Source of the DNA: Altererythrobacter sp. Root672
GTDB lineage: Bacteria > Pseudomonadota > Alphaproteobacteria > Sphingomonadales > Sphingomonadaceae
NCBI RefSeq assembly: GCF_001427865.1
Contig: NZ_LMHH01000001.1
Location: 1,240,001-1,304,000, forward strand
DNA length: 64,000 nt
Reading direction: 5' to 3'
Each line of letters opens with the position of its first letter. The first letter of the stretch is position 1. The notes under the pieces are model-generated. The model saw only the letters and a program-made list of their open reading frames with translations. It had not been told where the DNA came from and did not search any database. Shown in pieces: positions 52,182-60,825 of this stretch. A program made the position numbers and the translations under genes.

Positions 52182-53987
52182 ATGGGTCGGCACCGCTTCG
52201 GGCTACTCGCTTCTGCGAGCGCACTTCTGTCACTTACGGCCTGCGACGGGGCCTACACCTCCGGAGGTGCGGGGACGAAGTCCACGCAGGCGACGGCTGC
52301 AACTCCCGCCCCCACTATTACCACCGCTGCAGTAGCCGTGACCCCTACCGGGAACGTGAGTGCGTTCACAAATCCGGACGACGGCGCGATACCCGATCGG
52401 GCGAAGCATCCGATCGCATTCCCGACGGCCATCGGCTTCGGGCGTACCACCAGCGTGCGAGCGAGCAATGCGGTGGTCTACAAGATCAACTCGCTGGAAG
52501 ACACTGCAAGCCCCGCAGACGGTAAGATCACCTATCGCGAGTGCGCCCTCGCCCTGGCAGTCACGACGCCGTACGCGATCGCTGCCGGGCGGCCGCGTTA
52601 CTGCGTCTTCGATGTCTCGGGGGCGATCATCCTCCAAAAGCAGGCGCAGATCACCACGCCAAAGATCTATATCGCAGGCCAGACGTCACCAGGAGGAATC
52701 GAGTTCCGGCTCGGCGCGAACTACACACCGGTCGACTCCCTGATCGACACCAGGCGCGGCGGCGACAACATGATCCTGCGGCACGTCCGAACTCGGTTGG
52801 GAGAGCACCCTACCCGCAAGTCCGACAATGGCGATTCCATCCGCCTCAATGCGACGAACTATCAGATCCTCGACCACGTCTCGACCATGTTCGGGACGGA
52901 CGAAAGCCTTGAGGCCGATTGCTTCAACTGCACGGTGCAATGGTCGATCATCGGGCCAAACATCTGCCGCAGCTCTGGGCATTCGGCCGCGCTCCACTGC
53001 AAGACGTTTTTCCTCAAGCCAGCTGGCAACGTCACCCTTGCCTATAACCTCAGCCAACATGGCGAACAGCGAGGGATCAATATTGCTCCGGGCACATATC
53101 CGGAGAAGGTCGGAGGGTTTGCCCAAGCCGATATCTTCAACAACGTCTTGTATGATTTTATCGCAGAAGGCGGCCTGATCTCGAACCAGTTCGGCAGCCC
53201 TTTTGCCAACTATATCGGCAACGTCTATTTCCGAGGACCACGCTATAATGCGTCGGACGGAAATTACCTCGCGGCCCTCTACTCTGCAGCCGCTCGAAAT
53301 AAGTACGGCTTCAATATCTACATGAAGGACAACGTGACACCGCGCACGCGCGTGGCCGGCCAGTTCGGACAGACCATCACGGACCCGCACCGGAACGCCG
53401 CCGGCTTCCACTCGACTGCGACACCTGCTTCCGTCTGCGGTCTGACCGCAGCGGGGCTGCAGAACTGCTCCATCAGCGGGTTGAACGTGGTGCAGAGCAC
53501 GACCGTCGCCACCGCGCCAGGCGTCGGCGCGCTACAGTCTGAGTCCTGGATGATCGGCACCCCGATGCAGGCCATGCTCGATGTGATGGCCTTTGCCGGC
53601 GCGGAGAGGTGCCGTGACGGTTCCTGCCGAGACAACGTCGACGCCTACTACATCGACGACCTGCGAACTTGCGACAAGAGCCCCTACCTGTTCCAGAGCA
53701 ACTGGACATCGACCGTCGCAGCGTCGGGCGGATTTGCAAAGCTGACTTCCACCGGAACGGCAAAGCCCGACCGCGACAACGATGGCATGCCTGACGAATG
53801 GGAACAGAAGTACAAGAACACCAACCCCAACGTCTGGGACGCCAATGCCGACCTCGACGGGGATGGCTATCCGAATATCGAGGAATACCTCAACTTCCTC
53901 GCCCAGGACGACCTCCGCTATTACGGCATCTATGGTTCCGGGAAGGGAGCCGTTCCGGCCTACAACTGCGGGCGCCCGATGTTCTGA
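52182..53987 (+). CDS. Pectate-lyase-like lipoprotein, tandem copy 2
   Basis: 601 residues. The lipobox SLTAC lipidates Cys21. The linker is a shorter Ala/Thr-rich one in place of the long Pro/Thr repeat of copy 1. The catalytic domain follows copy 1 almost residue for residue ([60 protein letters not shown]) with the same C-terminal calcium-type repeats ([25 protein letters not shown]). Both probably act on an acidic glycan from a membrane anchor. The differing linkers suggest different reach. Exact substrate and catalytic residues cannot be assigned by eye. Confidence 0.86.
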   Translation: MGRHRFGLLASASALLSLTACDGAYTSGGAGTKSTQATAATPAPTITTAAVAVTPTGNVSAFTNPDDGAIPDRAKHPIAFPTAIGFGRTTSVRASNAVVYKINSLEDTASPADGKITYRECALALAVTTPYAIAAGRPRYCVFDVSGAIILQKQAQITTPKIYIAGQTSPGGIEFRLGANYTPVDSLIDTRRGGDNMILRHVRTRLGEHPTRKSDNGDSIRLNATNYQILDHVSTMFGTDESLEADCFNCTVQWSIIGPNICRSSGHSAALHCKTFFLKPAGNVTLAYNLSQHGEQRGINIAPGTYPEKVGGFAQADIFNNVLYDFIAEGGLISNQFGSPFANYIGNVYFRGPRYNASDGNYLAALYSAAARNKYGFNIYMKDNVTPRTRVAGQFGQTITDPHRNAAGFHSTATPASVCGLTAAGLQNCSISGLNVVQSTTVATAPGVGALQSESWMIGTPMQAMLDVMAFAGAERCRDGSCRDNVDAYYIDDLRTCDKSPYLFQSNWTSTVAASGGFAKLTSTGTAKPDRDNDGMPDEWEQKYKNTNPNVWDANADLDGDGYPNIEEYLNFLAQDDLRYYGIYGSGKGAVPAYNCGRPMF

Positions 53988-54010
53988 GGCGCTTCTGGCG
54001 ACGGCCATGG

Positions 54011-54038
54011 GCGCGCAGGAGGTGGCTCTCCTGCGCGC
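54011..54038. terminator. Hairpin between convergent lyase and amidohydrolase genes
   Basis: GCGCGCAGGAG (54011-54021) pairs perfectly with CTCCTGCGCGC (54028-54038) around a 6-nt loop in the 64-bp gap between converging genes. The 11-bp GC-rich stem lacks a U-tract on either side but is well placed as a bidirectional stop. Confidence 0.6.
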
Positions 54039-54051
54039 GCGTTGGGGGTGA

Positions 54052-55185
54052 CTAAGCTTCGATGCCTCGTGCCTTAAGCAGCTCGCGACTGTTCTCCACG
54101 TAGATCCGCCGCCGTTCCTGCGGGGTCAGCGCGCTGTTCAAGGTGGAGATTGACGGTGCGATGTTCCCCCTCTCACCCCCGCCCACGCCATAGTCGGTGC
54201 CAAACAGGATCCGATCGGCGCCAAGCTTGCGAACCGCTTGCGCGACCCACTCGCCATTCCGGCTATACGGTCCGGTATCGAGATAAAGGCGCCGCAGGCG
54301 TGCGAGCGGATCGGCAATGCCATTCTCGCGCCCCGCGTCGATCCAGCTGTCCAGCAGGTGCGGCAAGTAGCCGGCAAGCATCACGATTTCGACGCTCACA
54401 TCGGGATAGGGATCAAGAAAGTCGGTGAGCCCCAGAGTGATGCCACCCGAGGTTAGGTGCAAACCGTTTATGAGACCCCAGCGGGCGAAGGCCGTGTCTT
54501 CGGGGATGATGATCGGTGGCTGATCGGGCAGCAATGCGCTCGCCGGACCCCGGTGGATGAGGAAATGGCTCCCGAGCTTCTGCGCCTCAGCGAAAAGAGG
54601 GGCCAGCGTCCGCGCAGACTTCAGCGAAATGAAGGCATTGAGCGGCAATGATCCACCGATGAAGCCCAGCTCGCGTTGCGCTCGGCGGAGTTCGTCCGCC
54701 GCCCACTGAGGATCGGCCGACGGCAAAGCCGCCACCGCCAGAAACCGGCCAGGATGGCGCTGCAGGACTTGCGCCAATTCGTCGTTGTAGGCTCGATAAA
54801 GTGTGCGTTGATCCTCGATCGCCAAAGTCGCGTCTAAGCCCAACGGAATTGTCTGCGACAACAACTGCCGCTTTACACCATTGGCGTCCATTTGCCGAAG
54901 CCGAGCTTCTACATTGGAACGAGCCACGCCGGTGAAGGCCAGACCTGCTCCTGAGGCCGTGGGCAGGTTGTCGATGCTGGCGACGCCGTCATCGCCGCGG
55001 ATCAGGCGCGGAGCGGCGTTCCGCGCGGCGAGGAACTTGAGCTCGGCATCCGAGACATAGTGGCTGTGCCAATCGACAAGGACGGGATAGGCCTCGGCAG
55101 CCAGCGCGGGTGCCCACCTGGCGGAATAGGCGACTGCCGTGGCCGCGCCCGCGGCTCTGAGAAAATGGCGCCGGGTTGCGTTCAT
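54052..55185 (-). CDS. Tat-exported amidohydrolase-2 (ACMSD-like) family hydrolase
   Basis: 377 residues with a twin-arginine signal (TRRHFLRAAGAATAVAYS), so it is exported folded. The TIM-barrel metal site shows VDWHSHYVS (HxH), a later His in HFLIHRGPA and the Asp of FGTDYGVGGG. This matches amidohydrolase-2 proteins such as aminocarboxymuconate-semialdehyde decarboxylase and related lactonases. It follows a TonB receptor in the same minus-strand unit, so it probably hydrolyses or decarboxylates the imported substrate in the periplasm. The substrate is unknown. Confidence 0.88.
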   Translation of the reverse strand: MNATRRHFLRAAGAATAVAYSARWAPALAAEAYPVLVDWHSHYVSDAELKFLAARNAAPRLIRGDDGVASIDNLPTASGAGLAFTGVARSNVEARLRQMDANGVKRQLLSQTIPLGLDATLAIEDQRTLYRAYNDELAQVLQRHPGRFLAVAALPSADPQWAADELRRAQRELGFIGGSLPLNAFISLKSARTLAPLFAEAQKLGSHFLIHRGPASALLPDQPPIIIPEDTAFARWGLINGLHLTSGGITLGLTDFLDPYPDVSVEIVMLAGYLPHLLDSWIDAGRENGIADPLARLRRLYLDTGPYSRNGEWVAQAVRKLGADRILFGTDYGVGGGERGNIAPSISTLNSALTPQERRRIYVENSRELLKARGIEA

Positions 55186-55265
55186 TGTCGCTTCTCCATC
55201 GATTTCGTCGGTGGTCCCAAGAAGGACAGCCAGGCCGTGAGGCCTGGCCGTCGCAGCGTCCTGGA

Positions 55266-57761
55266 TCAGAAGTTCACACCCACTCGCAGGTAATAGTAGG
55301 CGCCGTTCGCGCCCTCAGGATGGATGAAGGAATATCGATTGATCCCATTCACCTGGTTCTGCGGGATGAACTGTGCCGGATAGGTGTCGAACAGGTTGTT
55401 GGCACCCACGGTGACACGCGCATCTGGTGTGACGTCGTAGCTGACCTCGAGGTTCGTATATCCCTTCTCGCCGTACTCCTCGTCGAAGGCCGGGTTGGTC
55501 GGGTGGACGTAGGTATACTTGCCGTAGAACAGCTGGTTGAGCGAAGCTGAGAAATCCCCCAGGCGCCAGTTCGCTCCCAACACCACCTTGTATTCCGGCG
55601 TACCCAATTCCGGATTGAGAATGACGTTGCGCTGGAACAGGTCGATCGAAGTCACCTCGTTCGGACGGACCCACAAGACCTTGGTGTCGTAGCGGCTAAA
55701 CCCGGCCGACAGGTCCAGTTGTCCCGCACTTCCGAGATCCGCCTCGTAGCTCGCCAGGATGTCCACCCCGCGCGTTCGAGTATCGAGGCCGTTCACGAAG
55801 AACGTGATGCTCTTGTATTCCGGGATACCCGCGGCCCTTGTCGCCGCTTCGACGATCGGCCCCGTGAGGGCCTGGGTCGTCACGATGCGGTTGTCGACTT
55901 CGATCTGGTAAAGATCGACCGTAAGCGAAGCGTTAGAGGCGGGACGCCAGACGAAGCCGGCGGAAATGTTGACCGCCTTTTCCGGCTCGAGCGGTCCACC
56001 GCCGAGAGCGGCGGCCACCGAGCTGTCGGGCTGCACCTGACGTGTGCGGTTCGGCGCCGGCACGACGCCGCTGTGGTTCCAGGTGCCGGCATAACCGCTG
56101 CTCTGGTAGGCGAGCTGGCCCACCGTAGGCGCATGGTAGCCGTTGCTGACCGTGCCGCGCAGCGCGAAGGCTGGCGAGAAGTCATAGCGCGCCGAGATCT
56201 TGCCGGTCGTCGTCCAACCGAAGTCGGAATACTGCTCGCCTCGCGCGGTCACGTCGATCAGCAGCTTGTCGGTGATGTGGAAATCCGCGCCGATATAAGC
56301 ACTGTAGACTTCACGGTCGCCCGCGGTGACGTCCCAGGGTGCGATGCCCTGCTCTGTTCCGCCCCAACCAGCCGGGTCACCGGCAGTGGGCCCGTCCAGG
56401 ATCGGCTGGCCGCCATGGTTCCAGGACTGTTCCTCGCCGGTCTTGTTGACCCACCATTGCTCGCGCCGGAAGGACACGCCTGCCTGAATGGCCAGCGGTC
56501 GGGCAAGCCAGGAGACGTCGAGGTCACGATCATAGTCGAGGCTGGCGATCAGCTGGTCGGCGACCACCTGCCCCGAATAGAGATCAGTCTTGCTGGCTAA
56601 GCCGTAGCTGGGCGAGACCAGGTTGAAGTTGTGGGTGTCGCGTTCATGGCGCCCGTAGACCAGCGACAGGTCGAACTCGCCAGCATCACCCGTGTCATAG
56701 CGCAGGCCGGCGACGCCCGAGTAGTTGTCATCGTAGTATTCGCCGATCACCTGGAAGCCGTCCGGGAAAATCGCACGCACGTTCGAAGGCGAAGACGGAA
56801 CCTGAGGGTTCACCCAGCTGCGTGTATCGGTGTTGGCGTAGTTCACCCAGGCATAAGCTTCGACGCTGTCCGACAGGGGCAAGCCAGCATTGACGAGGAT
56901 CGCGGCGTGTTCGATCGCCGCGTTGCCCCACTGCCCCACCTGATCGCGGCCATAGGGTTCGCGCGGGTCCGCAACACCCTGGGTGCTGTTGGCGGGCAAG
57001 GGGCTGCCATCGGCTGCGATGCGGAAGTAGCGGGGCCGAATGTCAGGTCCGCTTCGATCGGTGGAACCGCGCCGCGAATAGTCGGCGCTGATATTGAGGA
57101 AACCGCCATTGCCCAGGCCGGTACCGACCCAACCGCTGACCGCACCGGTCTCCCCATCGCCTTCCTTGTAAGTGCCGAGCGTGGTCGTGATCGCACCGCC
57201 GCCGTCATCCTCGCGCAAGGTCAAGTTGACCACGCCGGCAATCGCGTCGGAGCCGTACTGTGCCGATGCGCCATCCAGCAGCACCTCGACCTGGGACACG
57301 GCGGCCACCGGAATGGTGTTCACGTCGGAATAGCCAGCGCCGCCGTAGGGGAAGGTTCCGCCGGTCGACACGGAGCCGTGGCGTCGCTTGCCGTTCACCA
57401 GCAAGAGCGTCAGATCGGGGTTCTGCCCCCGCAGCGAGAGCGAGCGCGTGGCGCCACCGCCAACGCGAGCGGCCGCGCCTTGCGGAAAGTTGATCGAGGG
57501 CGACAGGCGGAACAGGCTTTGCTGCAGCGTGACCGCGCCACCCCTGTCGAGTTCGTCTTGCGAAAACACGTCGATCAGGCTGGCGCTCTCGAGCGCGGGC
57601 GTGGCGCGCCGGTTGCCGACGACGACGATTTCGTTGCCTTCTGTTGTTGTCTCAGCGCTCTCGGCGGTTTCGTCGCCTTGCGCTTCGGTCTGCGCAAACG
57701 CGGCCGAGGCAAAGGCAAGCGCGCCCAGCGCAACGCCGAACTTGATGTTGGTAAGTCTCAT
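55266..57761 (-). CDS. TonB-dependent outer-membrane receptor
   Basis: 831-residue receptor. The signal peptide ends at AAFAQ (about 20-24), the TonB box is EIVVVGNR, and the plug shows TLQQSLFRLSPSINFPQG and SLRGQNPDLTLLLVNGKRRH. VEVLLDGASAQYGSDAIAGVVN and the long barrel follow, ending in YYYLRVGVNF. The plug type (LLLVNGKRRH, DGASAQYGSDAIAG) is common in sphingomonad and xanthomonad receptors for carbohydrates and aromatic compounds. It lies between three small secreted proteins and a Tat amidohydrolase. Confidence 0.95.
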   Translation of the reverse strand: MRLTNIKFGVALGALAFASAAFAQTEAQGDETAESAETTTEGNEIVVVGNRRATPALESASLIDVFSQDELDRGGAVTLQQSLFRLSPSINFPQGAAARVGGGATRSLSLRGQNPDLTLLLVNGKRRHGSVSTGGTFPYGGAGYSDVNTIPVAAVSQVEVLLDGASAQYGSDAIAGVVNLTLREDDGGGAITTTLGTYKEGDGETGAVSGWVGTGLGNGGFLNISADYSRRGSTDRSGPDIRPRYFRIAADGSPLPANSTQGVADPREPYGRDQVGQWGNAAIEHAAILVNAGLPLSDSVEAYAWVNYANTDTRSWVNPQVPSSPSNVRAIFPDGFQVIGEYYDDNYSGVAGLRYDTGDAGEFDLSLVYGRHERDTHNFNLVSPSYGLASKTDLYSGQVVADQLIASLDYDRDLDVSWLARPLAIQAGVSFRREQWWVNKTGEEQSWNHGGQPILDGPTAGDPAGWGGTEQGIAPWDVTAGDREVYSAYIGADFHITDKLLIDVTARGEQYSDFGWTTTGKISARYDFSPAFALRGTVSNGYHAPTVGQLAYQSSGYAGTWNHSGVVPAPNRTRQVQPDSSVAAALGGGPLEPEKAVNISAGFVWRPASNASLTVDLYQIEVDNRIVTTQALTGPIVEAATRAAGIPEYKSITFFVNGLDTRTRGVDILASYEADLGSAGQLDLSAGFSRYDTKVLWVRPNEVTSIDLFQRNVILNPELGTPEYKVVLGANWRLGDFSASLNQLFYGKYTYVHPTNPAFDEEYGEKGYTNLEVSYDVTPDARVTVGANNLFDTYPAQFIPQNQVNGINRYSFIHPEGANGAYYYLRVGVNF

Positions 57762-57930
57762 TATTTCCGTCCCTCATTTTTTGGACAGGCTCCGCCCTCC
57801 GCGCAAAGCGGTGCAGTCAGGCCTGCGGATTCGCTGTCCCAAAGACCCTCGAGCTCAGCGCTCGCGAGCCGATCCCAAACAGCTTGCTAGGAAGCCTCTC
57901 GCTGGCGTCGTCGCCCCGCGAGCGGTGATG

Positions 57931-58911
57931 TCATCGGCTGATAATTGGCCCCGTGATCGGTACGCCAACCGCCCCGCCGCCAAACGGGCCGTTGTTCTCG
58001 ACGCAAACGCGTTCGAGATATTCGTTGAGAAGCGGCTGTCCCGGCCGGTTGGCCGCAAACGCTTCGTAGTGCCAGCCGTCGGTCGCGTCCGCTTCGGTGT
58101 AGCGGCGCGCCGGAATGGTGGCGGTCCAAGGCCGCGAATAGACCGTCGGATCGGTAAAGGTCGCGACGTAGTTGTAGCGCGAACCATCGCTGTCGAAGAT
58201 GAAGCGCTCCTGGACCGTAGCGTTCTCGCTCATGAAGTCGCCGCTGCGCCCGAACAGGGCCTTTCCGTTGTTGTTCTGCACATCGACGACCAGCGTGTTG
58301 CCTTCCCAGTGACCGCGGGAATCCCCGTTCCACAGCTTGATGTCGGAAGGCAGGTGCGGCTTGTCGTCGAGGTAGATGACCCGCGTGCCCGAATTGAACA
58401 GGATCACCACGTAACCGGGGAACTGGCGGATCTCGTACCCGTGCCAATAGAAAGACTTCGGCACCCCGCCCGGCGCACACCGCGCCAGCGGCTCAATATA
58501 CTTCTGCTCGGTCGGGTCGGCGAAGTGGCGTTCGAAATCCTGCTGCAGAGCGCGGGCTTCGGGCAGATAGGGGATCTGCCCGTCAGCCGGATCGGTGACC
58601 CGGCTCGGCGCGCGCTGCTCACGCGGAAGGCTCGCCTGGCGCGAGGGCTCCCCCGGTGCGCCGGCTTGCGGATCGGTGAAGTTGTTGTGGTTGGCGATGG
58701 TGTTCGACCAGTGCCCCTCGACGTCGGGCTGGCCGTCTGGCAATCGCTTGCCAGTCCATTCTGCGGACTGGATGAGGGGGACCTTGCCTCCCCATCGGCT
58801 CTGCATGGTTTGCTCGGGCGGCGGAGTAGTAGCACCCGTCTGCGCCTGGAGCGGGGCCGCGACCGTCAAGGCTAACGCGGCGACGAGCGGCAGCTTGGCC
58901 GTGCGGTTCAT
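57931..58911 (-). CDS. Secreted protein of unknown function, paralogue 1 of pair
   Basis: 326 residues with a cleavable signal peptide (about 1-23, ending LQAQ). It has no recognised catalytic motif. It shares the core DSRGHWEGNTLVVDV, the following RSGDF, and the PW-T-I ending region with the next gene upstream (DSRGKWEGDTLVVDV, RSGNF, APWTIDV), so the two are diverged paralogues. Such proteins are frequent in sphingomonad catabolic clusters. ATG 58911 overlaps the preceding stop as ATGA. A 169-bp gap before the TonB receptor may hold a further promoter. Confidence 0.8.
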   Translation of the reverse strand: MNRTAKLPLVAALALTVAAPLQAQTGATTPPPEQTMQSRWGGKVPLIQSAEWTGKRLPDGQPDVEGHWSNTIANHNNFTDPQAGAPGEPSRQASLPREQRAPSRVTDPADGQIPYLPEARALQQDFERHFADPTEQKYIEPLARCAPGGVPKSFYWHGYEIRQFPGYVVILFNSGTRVIYLDDKPHLPSDIKLWNGDSRGHWEGNTLVVDVQNNNGKALFGRSGDFMSENATVQERFIFDSDGSRYNYVATFTDPTVYSRPWTATIPARRYTEADATDGWHYEAFAANRPGQPLLNEYLERVCVENNGPFGGGAVGVPITGPIISR

Positions 58912-59702
58912 TGGGCACCGTCCTTGTGCGGATAGTATTGATCGTAGGGGAGCGTGAAGCAGTAGTCCTCGATCACCTGGAAGTTCTTGTCGCGCCGGCG
59001 ATGCAGGAGAACATCGATTGTCCAGGGGGCCGTGAAGACCTCGGGATCGTCCATCGTCGCGGTGTAGGAGATCGTGTTGGCGTCGATGAGCGTCCACTTT
59101 TCGACGACGTGCAGGGACTCGCTATGGAAGTTCCCTGACCGATCGAGCCAAGTCTCACCCGCGAAACCGTTCACATCGACCACCAGCGTGTCGCCTTCCC
59201 ATTTGCCGCGGGAATCCCCGAGCCACAGGCCCGCATCCAGTTCGACCGGATGAAGGGTCCCGTTGGTGTGGATCGTGCGGACCTGGTGGCCCAGCTGGTG
59301 AATCAGCGTAAGGTCACGCTCGCGCTGGAAAATCTGGAAGGGCGCCGGGTAGTAGACACTCCGAGGTACGCCGAGTGACCAGCACTTCTTGGCCGGATCG
59401 TCCTCGGCACGCTGTTCGAAGTTCTCCTTCCGCTGCTCGAGAGCATCGGCGCGGTAGGGGATTGTCCCACCTTCGACGACGCCCGGCCCCGGTGGCGCGT
59501 CGCGCCGACCGGCATGGGGCTCGAGATCGTAGTCGGCCTCGCCGAGTATCTGCCAGATGCCCGACAAGTCGGGCTTGCCATTGGCCTGGCGGGGAATGTC
59601 GGCCGACACTTGCGCGCTCGCCGAATGCCCGATCACCAATGACAGAGCGAGGACGGCTGCCTTTAGGCCGCGGCTCAGGACCGTTGAGTGAAGTTGGGCC
59701 AT
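58908..59702 (-). CDS. Secreted protein of unknown function, paralogue 2 of pair
   Basis: 264 residues with a signal peptide (ending SASAQ near residue 31). The N-terminal mature part has NGKPDLSGIWQ, a motif seen in many sphingomonad secreted proteins of unknown function, then RSVYYPAPFQIFQ, LWLGDSRGKWEGDTLVVDVNG and the TAPWTIDV region. It shares the central core with its neighbour. It starts one base before the stop of the DUF6152-type gene and overlaps the next gene by 4 bp, so the three are translationally coupled. Confidence 0.8.
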   Translation of the reverse strand: MAQLHSTVLSRGLKAAVLALSLVIGHSASAQVSADIPRQANGKPDLSGIWQILGEADYDLEPHAGRRDAPPGPGVVEGGTIPYRADALEQRKENFEQRAEDDPAKKCWSLGVPRSVYYPAPFQIFQRERDLTLIHQLGHQVRTIHTNGTLHPVELDAGLWLGDSRGKWEGDTLVVDVNGFAGETWLDRSGNFHSESLHVVEKWTLIDANTISYTATMDDPEVFTAPWTIDVLLHRRRDKNFQVIEDYCFTLPYDQYYPHKDGAQ

Positions 59703-59703
59703 G

Positions 59704-60129
59704 TTAGCGCCTCGCCTGCGCGGTCGGCGCATCGGGAGCGCTGCCCACTGCAATCGTGCGGCCGTCACCCAGCTCTACCGCCTGGGCATAGCCGAAGGGG
59801 CCCGTGTTCTTTGACCGATAGCCGGAGATGCGCACCACGGTGCCCGGGCGCACGTCCTCGCGCTTGATGCCCTTGGCCTTGAGTACGATCGGCGTTCCGA
59901 ACTCGAATCCCCAGTTGGTCTTCGTCCCGTCCACGTTGCGAACGTCGAGATAGAGCCAGCCGTGCGGATTGACGATCCGAGCGCTGGTGACAGTCCCTTG
60001 GACTTCGACCGGCTGTCTCCGATCGAACTCCGATGAGAACGAGTGATGGGCCTGGCTCTGGGTTGAGAAACCAGCCGTCGCGGCGGCGAAACCGGCAATA
60101 GCCAGCACGCTTGAAAGTCGTTTGTTCAT
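59704..60129 (-). CDS. DUF6152-like small secreted protein
   Basis: 141 residues with a signal peptide and the mature start AHHSFSSEFD, then VEVQGTVTSARIVNPHGWLYLDV, TNWGFEFGTP and VRISGYRSKN. The HHSF start and NPHGWL motif match the DUF6152 family, small periplasmic OB-like proteins often next to secreted proteins and TonB receptors in sphingomonads. The role is unknown. It is the first gene of the minus-strand cassette; the promoter probably lies in 60130-60382. Confidence 0.85.
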   Translation of the reverse strand: MNKRLSSVLAIAGFAAATAGFSTQSQAHHSFSSEFDRRQPVEVQGTVTSARIVNPHGWLYLDVRNVDGTKTNWGFEFGTPIVLKAKGIKREDVRPGTVVRISGYRSKNTGPFGYAQAVELGDGRTIAVGSAPDAPTAQARR

Positions 60130-60382
60130 GATATCCCCGGGGCGTGCGGGTACGCCCTCTTCGTTATGAGGAGTGAAGGTGTCGACGGCGCTCTCGAGAG
60201 GCGACGCGCGGCGCTATGGAGCCCCCTGCCCTGCCGATCCGCTTGAGGCGGTCACAGGCCAGTGATTGGCAAGGGGCATGGGCGGACCACGCCTTCCGAA
60301 CACGCGGAAAGCAGGTCCCAAACGCCTGGTGCTAGGTTTTCGTGTGTATGCGCATCGTATCACCCCGTTAGGAGGGAACACG
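60130..60382. other. Divergent intergenic region before catabolic cassette
   Basis: About 250 bp separating the DUF6152-like gene (minus) from a small plus ORF. No hairpin or repeat stands out apart from the strong ribosome-binding sequence TTAGGAGGGAACACG at its plus-strand end. It probably carries the cassette promoter. Confidence 0.4.
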
Positions 60383-60634
60383 ATGCCGAGCGAGGTCGCC
60401 TGGGCATCGCGCGCTTTAGCCGTTGGTGACGCGGAGCAAGCTGCTTCCCGGTCAAAAGCCGCGGATCTCTTTGAAAAACAGGAGCGAGATCAGACCCCTT
60501 GCCTTTCTCAACTAATTTGGTTGAGAGCTGGTGTCAACGGCCATGTGGGTAGCTTTTCTAAAGATCGATTAGGCGCAGCTATCGCGGCCAAGAGCCGCCA
60601 GTCCGACTTGCGCCCATTCACGCCATTCAAATGA
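60383..60634 (+). CDS. Possible 83-residue small protein with strong ribosome site
   Basis: ATG 60383 is preceded at optimal distance by AGGAGG, one of the best ribosome sites in the window. The product (MPSEVAWASRALAVGD..., ending FTPFK) has no signal peptide, membrane helix or familiar motif. Codon use looks less GC3-biased than its neighbours. A 7-bp stem TCTCAAC/GTTGAGA occurs inside it. It could be a real small gene, a leader peptide or a decayed gene. It lies 191 bp before the TpsB gene. Confidence 0.4.
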   Translation: MPSEVAWASRALAVGDAEQAASRSKAADLFEKQERDQTPCLSQLIWLRAGVNGHVGSFSKDRLGAAIAAKSRQSDLRPFTPFK

Positions 60635-60825
60635 CGCCACCCCGTGACGGAAAGCTCCCGTTCACTTTGATTTGAAGGCTTTTGGTTCAGGTTAAGTGCC
60701 ATTTGCGCTGGTAGTTCCATGAACTGGCGCGAGTTCCACTGAGAGCAGGCGCGGAGTACAGGCCGCGGGTCACTTGATCCTGCCGAGGTAGTGAACTAGG
60801 CCGCGCCAGGTTTGGGCGCTCGGGG

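Noticed and set aside
56631-57890. 419-codon plus-strand frame opposite the second TonB receptor
   Set aside because: Antisense shadow with low-complexity Arg/Val/Gly-rich sequence.
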